From positions 1 to 29,231 of the forward strand of contig DATLBA010000069.1 of the NCBI GenBank assembly GCA_035527275.1: DNA of 29,231 bases, written 5' to 3'. Below, one piece after another: positions 6,644-14,924 of this stretch. A program made the translations under genes and the position numbers. This DNA is from DATLBA01 sp035527275. GTDB lineage: Bacteria; Planctomycetota; Phycisphaerae; FEN-1346. Numbering within the stretch: the first letter of the stretch is position 1; every line of letters starts with the position of its first letter. The notes beneath the pieces are model-generated. The model searched no databases. It worked only from the letters and a program-made list of their open reading frames with translations, and was not told the DNA's origin.

Positions 6644-9172
6644 TCAGACGTCCTCGGACCGGCGGGCCTCTTTCAGGTCATCCGGCAGGTTCTCGGTGTG
6701 GCGGCACTTGGGGTATCCCGAGCAGCCCAGAAACTTGCCGCGCCGCCCCGACCGGATCACCAGCGCCTGGCCGCAGTCGGGGCACGTCCGGTCAGTGGGA
6801 ATCGCTTTTGACTTGCGTCGGGCGGGGGCCGTCTTCGCGGCGGCGGTGCCGGACTTGCCTTTGCCGGGCGTCTTTGCCGCCGCCGTCTTTTCCTTCGTGA
6901 GCGGGCGGGTATTGCGGCACTTTGGAAACGCCGAGCAGGCGACGAACGGTCCTCGCCGGCCGTGCTTGACGACCATCGCAGCGCCGCATTTCTCACACAC
7001 TTCGCCGGTCGGTTCCGGCTTGATGGGGTTCCCTTGGTCGTCCGAGGGCATCGTGTTCTTGCACTTTGGGTAGTTTTCGCATCCGAGGAACGGCTGGCCG
7101 CGGCGGTTGACGCGAAGGAGCATCCGCCCGCCGCACGCTTCGCACAGGTGGTCGGTGGATTTCGGTTCGGGGCGCGCCTCGCCCTCCAAAGGCCGCGTGT
7201 AGGTGCAGTCGGGGTAGTTGCTGCATCCGAGGAACGCCCCGCTTTTCGACCAGCGTTTCACGAGAGCCGCCCCGCATTTGGGGCAGGGCCCCGCCTGTTC
7301 GTCCACGTGGTTCTTTGCGCTTTTCATGTTTTCCCCCGCTTGCGCCAGCGCCTCGGAGAAAGGTTCCCAAAACTCCCGGACGACGCTGAGCCAGTCGAGT
7401 TTCGCCGCCTCGACCTGGTCGAGTTCGTCTTCCATGTGGCTGGTGAATTTGACGTCCATGATTCTCGGGAAATGGCGGACGAGTTTGTCGGTGACGATCT
7501 CTCCCAGTTCGGTGGCGAAGAAGGAACGTCGGCCCTTTTTCGGTTCGCGTTGGGCGCCGCAGTTGGGACAGGCGTCGCCTTCTTGCTTGTCCGCCGGATT
7601 CACGGGCTTGCCGCCCAGATCGCATTCGCTGACACAGCGGCAGTCGGGATGTCTCGTGCATCGCAAGAACAGCCGCTGCTGCTGCTTCACGTAGCCGCGC
7701 TGCTGGATGGTCGAGACGATGGGGGCGTAGGTGCTGGGCCGGCCGATGCCGAGACCTTCGAGTTTCCGCACCAGCGAGGCTTCCGTGTAACGGGCCGGCG
7801 CCTGGGTAAAATGCTGCGTTTCGTCGAGTTGCTTCAGGTCGAGGGTCTCGCCCTTCTGAAGGTCCGGCAGTTGCTGGTCATCCTTGCCCAAGCGGATGCC
7901 GCTGACGCGTGTGTGCCCGTCGTAAACGAGGACGCGTCCGCGGGTCTTGAAAAGTCCGGTCATCCCCCCGTCGGTCGCCTCGATCTCAACGTCCGTGACG
8001 TCCCACTCGGCGGGTTTCATCTGGCTGGCGACGAACCGCTTCCAGATAAGTTCGTAGAGGCGGGCCTGGTCGCGGCCCAGACGCCCTTTGACCGAGTCGG
8101 GGGTTCGGGCGACGTCGGTGGGGCGGATCGCCTCGTGGGCCTCCTGGGCCCGGCCGCGAGAGGAGTAACGCGGCGGGTGCTCGGGCAGATAGGGCTCGCC
8201 GAACTCGCGGGCGATGAACTCCCGCGCCGCCGCCTGAGCCGTCGCGGCCACGCGGTGCGAGTCCGTCCGCATATACGTAATCAGCGCGACCGCGCCTTCG
8301 GTTCCGAGTTCCACGCCCTGGTAAAGTTCCTGGGCGATATACATTGTCTTTTTGGTGCTGAACCTCAGTTCGTTGGAGGCGGCTCGCTGCAGTTCGCTGG
8401 TCGTGAACGGCGGCGGTGGCGAACTCTCGACGCGGCGGCGCTGGGCGGCCCGGACGCGGTAGGCGGCCTCGCGCATGGCCCGGCCGATGGTCTTGGCGCC
8501 GGTTTCGGCCCCGGGGCGGAACTTTTCCCCGTCCACTTCGACCAGTTCGGCCTGGAACCTTTTTTTCCGGCCGCTCCGGGTGAGGTGGGCGGTGACCTTC
8601 CAGTATTCCTCCGGCCGGAACTCGCGGATCTCACTTTCGCGCTCGACAATCAGGCGGACCGCCACGCTCTGGACCCGACCGGCCGAGAGCCCCTTCGCCA
8701 CCTTCTTCCAGAGCAGCGGGCTCAGTTTGTATCCGACCAGCCGGTCCAGAATCCGCCGCGCCTCCTGCGCCGAAACCTTGTTCGTGTCGATCCGCCCCGG
8801 CTCGGCAAACGCAGCCTGGATGGCGGACCGGGTGATCTCATTGAAGACGACGCGCTTGACCGCACTCGGCTCCAGGCCCAGAGCCTCGCAAAGATGCCAC
8901 GCGATGGCTTCACCCTCGCGGTCCAGGTCGGTTGCCATGTAAACGTCCGAAGCGCCGGCGACGGCCTTCTTGAGCGCGGCCACGACTTTCTTCCTGCCGG
9001 CCAGCAGGGTGTAGGTGGGCGCGAAATCGCTCTCGACGTCCACGCCGAGTCGTTTGGGCGGCAGGTCGCGCACGTGGCCCATCGAGGCCCGGACGCCAAA
9101 ATCCTTCCCGAGATACTTCTCAATCGTCTTGGCCTTCGCGGGACTTTCGACGATGACGATGTTCTTTTTCAC
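6644..9172 (-). CDS. topA: DNA topoisomerase I (type IA) with extra cysteine insert and four C-terminal zinc ribbons
   Basis: The 842-residue enzyme relaxes negative supercoils. The Toprim domain starts KKNIVIVESPAKAKTIEKYL and holds DLDREGE (82-88). The catalytic Tyr is 300, in ITYMRTDS. SAGRVQSV (163-170) and GIGRPSTYA (475-483) are further family motifs. Four CxxC-type topoisomerase zinc ribbons lie at about 630-656, 677-704, 726-752 and 797-823, with a Lys/Ala-rich linker (757-795) before the last. Unusually, about 45 residues with six cysteines (505, 511, 513, 517, 535, 538) interrupt the core between YVKQQQRLF and FFATELGE. The GTG at 9172 is chosen because it begins the conserved N-terminus, follows GGAGG, and lies downstream of a consensus promoter; the ATG at 9394 is upstream of that promoter. 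Confidence 0.95.
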   Translation of the reverse strand: MKKNIVIVESPAKAKTIEKYLGKDFGVRASMGHVRDLPPKRLGVDVESDFAPTYTLLAGRKKVVAALKKAVAGASDVYMATDLDREGEAIAWHLCEALGLEPSAVKRVVFNEITRSAIQAAFAEPGRIDTNKVSAQEARRILDRLVGYKLSPLLWKKVAKGLSAGRVQSVAVRLIVERESEIREFRPEEYWKVTAHLTRSGRKKRFQAELVEVDGEKFRPGAETGAKTIGRAMREAAYRVRAAQRRRVESSPPPPFTTSELQRAASNELRFSTKKTMYIAQELYQGVELGTEGAVALITYMRTDSHRVAATAQAAAREFIAREFGEPYLPEHPPRYSSRGRAQEAHEAIRPTDVARTPDSVKGRLGRDQARLYELIWKRFVASQMKPAEWDVTDVEIEATDGGMTGLFKTRGRVLVYDGHTRVSGIRLGKDDQQLPDLQKGETLDLKQLDETQHFTQAPARYTEASLVRKLEGLGIGRPSTYAPIVSTIQQRGYVKQQQRLFLRCTRHPDCRCVSECDLGGKPVNPADKQEGDACPNCGAQREPKKGRRSFFATELGEIVTDKLVRHFPRIMDVKFTSHMEDELDQVEAAKLDWLSVVREFWEPFSEALAQAGENMKSAKNHVDEQAGPCPKCGAALVKRWSKSGAFLGCSNYPDCTYTRPLEGEARPEPKSTDHLCEACGGRMLLRVNRRGQPFLGCENYPKCKNTMPSDDQGNPIKPEPTGEVCEKCGAAMVVKHGRRGPFVACSAFPKCRNTRPLTKEKTAAAKTPGKGKSGTAAAKTAPARRKSKAIPTDRTCPDCGQALVIRSGRRGKFLGCSGYPKCRHTENLPDDLKEARRSEDV

Positions 9173-9209
9173 GCCGCTGGTCGCCTCCGGCCTGCAAAAA
9201 TGGGACTTG

Positions 9210-9238
9210 CTAATACTGTCGGCCGGACCCCCTGTCAA
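9210..9238 (-). promoter_or_regulatory. Sigma70-like promoter of topA
   Basis: On the minus strand, TTGACA (9233-9238, perfect), a 17-base spacer and TATTAG (9210-9215, 4/6) form a strong promoter. The start point would be near 9203, giving a leader of about 30 bases before the GTG at 9172. It rules out the longer topA frame. Confidence 0.7.
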
Positions 9239-9295
9239 GATACAGCCGATTTTCGGAACGGCTCTCGCCGGCCCGTAGGGCAGGATAGGCGGGCC

Positions 9296-9324
9296 TTGTG
9301 GCAACGCGGCTGCGCGGTTATCCT
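9296..9324 (+). promoter_or_regulatory. Weak candidate promoter of the nitroreductase gene
   Basis: TTGTGG (9296-9301), 17 bases and TATCCT (9319-9324) match the consensus at 3/6 and 4/6, with a leader of about 40 bases to the ATG at 9369. It is the best candidate in the divergent region but not convincing alone. Confidence 0.3.
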
Positions 9325-9368
9325 TGGCGGCGTCGTCGCCACCGAACACGCAGAAAAGGGAAGACCTC

Positions 9369-9944
9369 ATGGATTTTGAGAGCCTAATTGTCAAGAACCG
9401 TTCCTACCGCCGCTTCGACCAGTCCAAGCCCGTTGAGCGAGAAACGCTCCGCTATCTCGTGAACATCGCCCGCCGCACCCCCAGCGCCGCCAACCGCCAG
9501 CCGCTCAAGTATATCCTCTTGAATCACGCGGACACGTGCGCGCGGCTGTTTCCGCACCTCGCCTGGGCCGGGGCGCTCAAGGATTGGCCGGGACCGGCCG
9601 AGGGCGAACGCCCGACGGCATACGTCATCGTCCTGAATGATAAAGGAATCGCGAAGGACCCCGGCTGCGATCACGGCATCGCGTGCCAGTCGCTCCTCCT
9701 GGCTGCCGTCGAGCGCGGCCTCGGCGGCTGCATGCTCGGCGCCATCGACCGCGCTGGGCTCCGCAAGGAGTTCGGCATTCCAGACTGCTTTGACATTCTC
9801 CTGGTCGTCGCCCTCGGCGTCCCCGCCGAGACGTGTGTCCTTGAGGAGTTGAAGCCGGGCGGCGGCATCAACTATTATCGCGACGCCGACGACGTCCACC
9901 ACGTCCCCAAGCGGCCGCTCGAAGAGGTCATCGTGGACTTGTAG
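9369..9944 (+). CDS. Nitroreductase-family flavoprotein
   Basis: The 191-residue protein has the FMN-dependent nitroreductase fold. MDFESLIVKNRSYRRFDQ is the N-terminal family signature, whose RSYRRF supplies the Arg that contacts FMN phosphate. RTPSAANRQPLKYILL is the second FMN-binding segment. CDHGIACQSLLLAAVERGLGGCMLGA (near 100-125) is the helix and loop packing against the flavin, and LLVVALGVPAE is the closing strand. Such enzymes use NAD(P)H to reduce nitroaromatics, quinones or unknown physiological substrates. Spacing and length suit the smaller subgroup, usually homodimeric. The ATG at 9369 has AAGGGAAG upstream. It is divergent from topA and convergent with mutS2, so it is monocistronic. 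The substrate cannot be told. Confidence 0.9.
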   Translation: MDFESLIVKNRSYRRFDQSKPVERETLRYLVNIARRTPSAANRQPLKYILLNHADTCARLFPHLAWAGALKDWPGPAEGERPTAYVIVLNDKGIAKDPGCDHGIACQSLLLAAVERGLGGCMLGAIDRAGLRKEFGIPDCFDILLVVALGVPAETCVLEELKPGGGINYYRDADDVHHVPKRPLEEVIVDL

Positions 9945-9968
9945 TAAGGGGGGGGGCGGTGTGGGGGG

Positions 9969-12344
9969 CTACTTGAGCGTCGCAACCGTCACGCCCATGC
10001 CGCCTTCGCCGCGCTCCCCGAACCGGAACGACACGACCAACGGAAACTCCTTCAGGAAGTCGTGGACCATCTGCTGGAGGGCACCCGTCCCGTGGCCGTG
10101 GATGATCCGCACGCTCGGCAATTCCGCCAGGCACGCCTCGTTAAGATAGGTTTCGAGGTGCCGGCGGGCTTCGTCGTAGCGCTCGCCCCGCAGGTGCAGT
10201 TCGGGCGCGACCGACGCGGGACGCTCGACGACCGTCCGGCCTTCGCGCTGGGGCGGCGGTGCTTCGCCCGCCTCGCCCGGCTGCTGGATCGCCGACAGCT
10301 CCACCTCGATCGTCATGTCGCGCGCCTCCACCGTGACCTTCTTTCGGCGCTTGTCCACGCGGGCGACTAGGCCGTGGCACTTCATCGGCGCCACCCAGAC
10401 GCGCTGTCCCTCGGTCAATTGCTCAAGCGGGATGGTGCCGCGCAGGCGCGGAGCGAGTTCCGCCGCCTGCCTCTTGAGGGCCCCGCGTTTCTCTTCAACC
10501 TTTCGGCGAAGGTGTCGCGTGGCCTCGGTGTCTGCGCCGGCGCGGCGGGCGTCTTCGAGCGCCTGCTGCATTTCGCGCCGCGTGTTTTCCACCAGGTTCC
10601 GCGCCTCTTCGGCGGCGCGCCGAAGCGCTTCCTTGCGTTCGCGCTTGACCTGTTCGAGGCGCTGCGCAAGTTCCGCACTCTTGCTTTCGGCTTCGGCGCG
10701 GTGGCGCCGGGCACTGGCGGCCTCGGTCTCCGCTTTCTTGAGCGACTCGGTCAGCCGCGTAAGCAATCCCTCCATCTCGATGGCGCCCGAATCCACCAGT
10801 TCCTCGGCGGCGGCCAGGACCTCTCCCGGCAGCCCGAGGCGCCTCGCGATTCGAAGCGCATGGCTTGCCCCGGGCCGGCCGAGGATGAGCCGGTACGTCG
10901 GCTCGAGCGTCTCAGGGTCGAACTCGACGGCGGCGTTTTCCATCCCGTCCCGTTCGTGGACGAACCCTTTGACCTGACCCAGATGCGTCGTGACAACCGT
11001 CCAGGCCCCGCGCGCGTGCAGCGCCTCGAGGACCGCGCACGCGAGTGCCCCGCCTTCCGTGGGATCGGTTCCAGCGCCGATTTCGTCGAGCAGCACCAGC
11101 GTCCCTTCACCCGCCGACGCCAGAATCTCCTTCGTGTGTCCGACGTGCGCCGAAAAGGTCGAAAGATTCGCCTCGATGCTCTGCTCGTCGCCGACGTCCA
11201 CGGCTATCTGCGCCAGGGGCAAAAAGCAGGTCCCTTTCTCGGCCGGCACAGGCAGCCCCGTCTGAGCCATGAGGCACAGAAGCCCGATGGTTTTCAGGGC
11301 GACCGTCTTGCCGCCGGCGTTGGCGCCCGTGATGGCAATCGTGCGCACCGGGCCGCCGATCTCGAAATCCAGCGGCACAACCTCGCGACCTAACTCCGTC
11401 AGCGCGTCCTCCAGAATCGGGTGCCGCCCGCGCACGATGCACAAGGGCGCGCCCTTTTCCGCAAACACGGGAGTTGTCATCCGATGCGCGCGGCCGTAGC
11501 GCGCCGCAGCCCGCACCAGGTCGAACTCGACCAGCGTGCGGACCGTCCGGCGCAGCGGCTCAAGGTGTTCCCGCACCCGGTCCGTCAGTGACCGCAGGAT
11601 GCGCTGGACTTCCCGCTCCTCATCGGCGACCAGCGTCCGCAGTTCGTTCCCGAGCGGCACTACCTGCTGCGGCTCGAGGAAGACCGTGTGCCCGGTGTCG
11701 CTTCGGTCGTGGATGATGCCGGGAACCTGGCCGGCCTGCGCGGCCTGGACGGGGAGGACATACCGCCCGCCCCGAAGCGTGACGTAATCGTCGCCCAGGA
11801 AAGGCTTCAGGTCGGCGTCCTGGACCATTCTTTCGAGGCGCTTGCGAATCCGGTCCTGCAGGACCCGCATCGCCCGGCGAAGGCGCGCCAGTTCCTTGCT
11901 GGCCGCGTCCGCCACCGTCCCGTCGGGTTCGACGGCCGCTTCGATCTCCCGCGCGAGGTCCGGTTCCGGCGCCAGGTCGAACGCGAGTTTCCAGAGCAGC
12001 GGCGCCTCCGACCGCAGGCGCCTGAACGTGCGCTGAACGTCGTCGGCGTTGCGAAGAATCAACGCGACGGTCCGAAGTTCCATGGGGGCGAGCGCTGCGT
12101 CCTGGATGGCCGCACGCTCCAGGAACGCCGCCGGGTCCTCAAACGCGTCAACGCCGAACGTCTCGCCCTTCTCGAAAACTTGTACTGCCTCGGCGATGCG
12201 CCCGGCGCGGGTCCGGATGGCTTCCAGGTCGGTCGTGGGGCGAAGGGCGCGCACAGCATCGGCGCCGAGGCCGAGTTGGGCCTGCGCGGCAATCCGCTCC
12301 AGCACCTTCCCGAATTCCAGCCGTTCCAGTGTATGTTCGTTCAT
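9969..12344 (-). CDS. mutS2: MutS2-family ATPase with C-terminal Smr domain
   Basis: The 791-residue protein is full length for MutS2, a DNA-structure-binding ATPase implicated in limiting recombination and in rescuing collided ribosomes. It has the MutS core without the mismatch-recognition domain: a clamp/lever helical region (about 1-290), Walker A GANAGGKT at 340-347, Walker B LVLLDE at 416-421, and GAGTDPTEGGAL after it. A long charged coiled coil spans about 520-635, then a KOW-like KCHGLVARVDKRRKKVTV stretch. The Smr domain (about 712-791) keeps HGHGTG (749-754), but the usual LDLRG motif reads LHLRG (716-720), replacing the aspartate thought to serve the nuclease. The ATG at 12344 has no clear Shine-Dalgarno site and lies 9 bases after a candidate -10 element. 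Confidence 0.95.
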   Translation of the reverse strand: MNEHTLERLEFGKVLERIAAQAQLGLGADAVRALRPTTDLEAIRTRAGRIAEAVQVFEKGETFGVDAFEDPAAFLERAAIQDAALAPMELRTVALILRNADDVQRTFRRLRSEAPLLWKLAFDLAPEPDLAREIEAAVEPDGTVADAASKELARLRRAMRVLQDRIRKRLERMVQDADLKPFLGDDYVTLRGGRYVLPVQAAQAGQVPGIIHDRSDTGHTVFLEPQQVVPLGNELRTLVADEEREVQRILRSLTDRVREHLEPLRRTVRTLVEFDLVRAAARYGRAHRMTTPVFAEKGAPLCIVRGRHPILEDALTELGREVVPLDFEIGGPVRTIAITGANAGGKTVALKTIGLLCLMAQTGLPVPAEKGTCFLPLAQIAVDVGDEQSIEANLSTFSAHVGHTKEILASAGEGTLVLLDEIGAGTDPTEGGALACAVLEALHARGAWTVVTTHLGQVKGFVHERDGMENAAVEFDPETLEPTYRLILGRPGASHALRIARRLGLPGEVLAAAEELVDSGAIEMEGLLTRLTESLKKAETEAASARRHRAEAESKSAELAQRLEQVKRERKEALRRAAEEARNLVENTRREMQQALEDARRAGADTEATRHLRRKVEEKRGALKRQAAELAPRLRGTIPLEQLTEGQRVWVAPMKCHGLVARVDKRRKKVTVEARDMTIEVELSAIQQPGEAGEAPPPQREGRTVVERPASVAPELHLRGERYDEARRHLETYLNEACLAELPSVRIIHGHGTGALQQMVHDFLKEFPLVVSFRFGERGEGGMGVTVATLK

Positions 12345-12353
12345 CGTAACGTC

Positions 12354-12381
12354 ATCTTAGGGCCTTCGGCCGCCGATGCAA
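12354..12381 (-). promoter_or_regulatory. Candidate leaderless-type promoter of mutS2
   Basis: On the minus strand TTGCAT (12376-12381, 3/6), 16 bases and TAAGAT (12354-12359, 4/6) end 9 bases before the mutS2 ATG. The transcript would start about 2-3 bases before the codon, consistent with the absence of a ribosome binding site. Match quality is only moderate. Confidence 0.35.
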
Positions 12382-12453
12382 CGGACGGTTTTACTCTGGC
12401 ACGCCCACCCTCCGGGAGCGCACAATGCCGGTGGCACCGTTGCCGGAGGCGAG

Positions 12454-12978
12454 ATGGCCGGTTCGAGGGATCAGTATCTTGCGCAGCCGGACGCGAAACT
12501 CGTGGCCGAGTGCGCCGTCGAAACGTTTCGTGCGAGCGGGCCCGGCGGCCAGCACCGGAACAAGACAGATTCGGCCGTGCGCCTGACGCACAGGCCCACT
12601 GGCGTTTCCGTGACGGCGACCGAGCGGCGAAGCCAGCATGAGAACCGCCGCGTGGCCATGAAGCGCCTCCGCAAGGCTATCGCGCTTCGCGTTCGGGAAG
12701 CGGCGGATGCCGGCGCGCCGCCCAAAGGCAGCCTGGCCGAAGCACTCGCCGACCCGCGTTGGCCGCGCATCAGCCAGAAATCCAACGCCTATCTCATCGC
12801 CGCGGCACACATCCTCGACCACCTCGAAGCCGCGGAAGGAAAGGTGAGCGACGTGGTCGGGACCCTGAGCGTCTCGACGGCGTCCCTCGTCAAGTTCCTG
12901 TCGCTGGATACCCACCTCTGGCAGGAAGCAAATCAAATCCGGCGACGCTTCGCCCAACGGCCCTTGCGCCGCTCCTGA
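12454..12978 (+). CDS. Short release-factor-like protein (GGQ domain only)
   Basis: The 174-residue protein contains the peptidyl-tRNA hydrolysis domain of class I release factors and none of the codon-reading domains. ETFRASGPGGQHRNKTDSA holds GGQ at 31-33, the loop that enters the peptidyl transferase centre. RLTHRPTGVSVTATERRSQHENR is the conserved continuation. The C-terminal half is helical and ends in a basic stretch (NQIRRRFAQRPLRRS), broadly recalling the tails of stalled-ribosome rescue factors of the ArfB/YaeJ or C12orf65 type. I infer release of peptides from stalled ribosomes; whether it needs mRNA or a partner is unknown. The ATG at 12454 has a near-ideal GGAGGCGAG site; the frame extends to 12376 but with no better start. 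mutS2, also tied to ribosome rescue, is divergent from it. Confidence 0.85.
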   Translation: MAGSRDQYLAQPDAKLVAECAVETFRASGPGGQHRNKTDSAVRLTHRPTGVSVTATERRSQHENRRVAMKRLRKAIALRVREAADAGAPPKGSLAEALADPRWPRISQKSNAYLIAAAHILDHLEAAEGKVSDVVGTLSVSTASLVKFLSLDTHLWQEANQIRRRFAQRPLRRS

Positions 12979-13002
12979 AAAACGCCGGCGCCGCCTTCCG
13001 AC

Positions 13003-13821
13003 TCAGACAAGCGCAGACCGGATCGCCAGGCAGGTCTCAAGGAGTTCTTCGAGGTCCGATAGGCGGGTCGAGTTGGGTCCGTCGGAGAGGGCCTTGTCGG
13101 GATTCGGGTGGACTTCGAGAAACAGGCCGTCGGCCCCCGCCGCGACGGCCGCTTTCGCCAAGAGCGCCGCCGCTTCCCGGCTCCCGCCGCTCGCGGTTCC
13201 CAGGCCGCCCGGCATCTGGGCGCTGTGCGTCGCGTCGAAAACGACCGGATGGCCGAGGGCCGCCAGTTCCGGCAGCCCCGTCATATCCGCCACCAGCCGG
13301 TTGTAGCCGAAACTCGTTCCGCGTTCGGTCACGAGAATATGCTTCGCTCCCGCCTCGGCGGCTTTGGCGACGACGTGCTTCATGTCCCACGGCGCAAGGA
13401 ACTGGCCCTTCTTGAGGTTCACGGCCTTCCCGTGGCGCGCCGCCGCCTGGACAAGGTCGGTCTGGCGGCAAAGGAGGGCGGGCACCTGGAGACAGTCGAG
13501 ACAATCGCCGGCCATTTTGGCTTCGGCCGGCGTGTGGACGTCGGAAAGGATCGGCAGGCCAAACTCCTCGCGGACCTTCGCCAGGATCGCGAGGCCCTCG
13601 TCCGGGCCCGGTCCGCGAAACGACGAACCGCTTGTCCGGTTCGCCTTGTCGTATGACGCCTTGAAGACCACGGAAAGGTCGAGCCGCTCCGCCACCGCTT
13701 GCAAGTGTTCAGCGATGCGGCGGCACAGGTCTTCCGACTCGATGACGCACGGCCCGGCGACGAGGAAAAGCCGTTCGCTTCCCAGGCGCCGGCCGCCCAC
13801 AACAGCCTCGCGTTTTGCCAT
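13003..13821 (-). CDS. kdsA: 3-deoxy-8-phosphooctulonate synthase (KDO-8-P synthase)
   Basis: The 272-residue enzyme condenses phosphoenolpyruvate with D-arabinose 5-phosphate to make KDO-8-phosphate, a precursor of the LPS inner core. FLVAGPCVIESED near 19-31, FKASYDKANRTSGSSFRGPG and LVTERGTSFGYNRLVADM are family hallmarks; VVFDATHSAQMPGG and FLEVHPNPDKALSDGPN complete the active site. Cys25 in GPCVIE is the residue that marks the metal-dependent class (Asn in the E. coli type), so a divalent metal is probably required. The ATG at 13821 has AAGGAGCGGAAG upstream; the long open extension to 14292 overlaps the lipid kinase gene and is not used. It is the second gene after the lipid kinase, 53 bases downstream. 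It implies an LPS-like outer membrane. Confidence 0.95.
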   Translation of the reverse strand: MAKREAVVGGRRLGSERLFLVAGPCVIESEDLCRRIAEHLQAVAERLDLSVVFKASYDKANRTSGSSFRGPGPDEGLAILAKVREEFGLPILSDVHTPAEAKMAGDCLDCLQVPALLCRQTDLVQAAARHGKAVNLKKGQFLAPWDMKHVVAKAAEAGAKHILVTERGTSFGYNRLVADMTGLPELAALGHPVVFDATHSAQMPGGLGTASGGSREAAALLAKAAVAAGADGLFLEVHPNPDKALSDGPNSTRLSDLEELLETCLAIRSALV

Positions 13822-13874
13822 CTTCCGCTCCTTCGTACCCGATATCTTGTGTCCGCCATCGGAGATTTCAAATC

Positions 13875-14792
13875 TCAGATTCGCTGGTTGCTTCTCACCC
13901 GATCCGGCCGGTGCGGGATTAAAATCCGGACGGACCTCGGCCGCACCGTGTACGTGACCGGCGTCGTCAACAGGGCGTCGCCGTCCACCTGGACGGGCGC
14001 CTCGCCCTCGGCGCAGGTGACCTCGACGCGCCTGCCCTGTTCGTAGGCGACCTGCCGGTCCTTGAGGTGGGTGCCGAGTTTCGTCTGCAGATAATACCAC
14101 AGCATCGACCATCGCGACCGCGTCCGGTAGCAGACGACGTCCAAAAGGCCGTCGTCCGCGACGGCCCGCGGAGCGATGACCAGCCGGTCGGCATACTTCG
14201 GCGTGTTGGCCACGACGACCAGCCCCGCGTCCTCCGCCACCACGCGCCCGTCCACCACCACTCGAAGCGCCGGAAATGCATACTGCCACCACAGCCGCGC
14301 GACGGGTGCATAGTAGGCCCCCCGGTCGATGGGACCCCGCCTTTTTGCGTGAACCAATTGCGTGACCGCCGCGTCAAAACCGGCGCCGGAGAACATGGTG
14401 AATGGGTGACCGCTCGCGGACCCGGTGTCCAGGATCACAGGCCGGCCCCGCTGAATGAGTTCCACCGTCTCGCGCAGGGTCCCTGTCAGATGGAAGGTCC
14501 TGGCAAAAACGTTCTCGGTCCCCGACGGGACGACGCAGGCGGGAACCGGTCGCCCGAGCAAGCCCGAAAGGACCTCGCGGTGGGTTCCGTCGCCGCCGAT
14601 GCTCACCACGCAGTGCGTGTCGTCGGGGGCGGATTCGGCCAAGTGCCGGGCATGGCCGGGGGCCTCTGTGCGGATAATTTCGCACGGAAAGTGGCGCGGG
14701 ACAAGGTGCATCCTGAGACGTTCGGGGAAGGCGCGGTCCTGGCCGCGACCCGAAATGGGGTTCACGATGACCCGCACCGGCCGTTGAGCCAT
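13875..14792 (-). CDS. Diacylglycerol/lipid kinase family protein (YegS/DagK-like)
   Basis: The 305-residue protein has the ATP-binding diacylglycerol kinase catalytic domain. NPISGRG (11-17), SIGGDGTHREVL (GGDGT at 66-70) and VVPSGTENVFARTF (89-97) are the three N-terminal signature motifs. The C-terminal beta-sandwich (about 125-295) includes GAGFDAAV, DGLLDVVCYR and VQVDGDAL, all typical. Members phosphorylate diacylglycerol, phosphatidylglycerol or sphingoid lipids, and the substrate cannot be told. The usual NxxGTGN is replaced by SGTENVF, a known variant. The ATG at 14792 has GGAGAGGCGGC upstream. A continuous frame to 16337 exists on this strand but lies antisense to the PDZ gene. kdsA follows 53 bases later, suggesting a small envelope operon. 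Confidence 0.9.
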   Translation of the reverse strand: MAQRPVRVIVNPISGRGQDRAFPERLRMHLVPRHFPCEIIRTEAPGHARHLAESAPDDTHCVVSIGGDGTHREVLSGLLGRPVPACVVPSGTENVFARTFHLTGTLRETVELIQRGRPVILDTGSASGHPFTMFSGAGFDAAVTQLVHAKRRGPIDRGAYYAPVARLWWQYAFPALRVVVDGRVVAEDAGLVVVANTPKYADRLVIAPRAVADDGLLDVVCYRTRSRWSMLWYYLQTKLGTHLKDRQVAYEQGRRVEVTCAEGEAPVQVDGDALLTTPVTYTVRPRSVRILIPHRPDRVRSNQRI

Positions 14793-14823
14793 GATGCCGC
14801 CTCTCCACACCGTCCGCGCGAGG

Positions 14824-14829
14824 ATTATA
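14824..14829 (-). promoter_or_regulatory. -10 element upstream of the lipid kinase-kdsA genes
   Basis: A perfect TATAAT occurs on the minus strand 31 bases before the ATG at 14792, which leaves a normal leader with the ribosome binding site. No good -35 lies at 17 bases; TTGCCT at 14 bases is too close. Reported as a -10 only. Confidence 0.4.
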
Positions 14830-14864
14830 GGCCGCCGGCCACGAGGCAACCAGAGCAAATCCAG

Positions 14865-14893
14865 TTTCCATTCCGGCCCCGAAAGGGTAAGAT
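14865..14893 (+). promoter_or_regulatory. Candidate promoter of the PDZ protein gene
   Basis: TTTCCA (14865-14870, 4/6), 17 bases and TAAGAT (14888-14893, 4/6) would start transcription near 14900, about 25 bases before the ATG at 14925, leaving the AAGGAG site in the leader. Confidence 0.4.
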
Positions 14894-14924
14894 GGGGAAT
14901 GTGATACAGGGAAGGAGACTGAAA

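Noticed and set aside
6962..9379. 805-codon open frame antisense to topA
   Set aside because: It mirrors the topA codon pattern, has no recognisable motif, and topA is unmistakable on the other strand.
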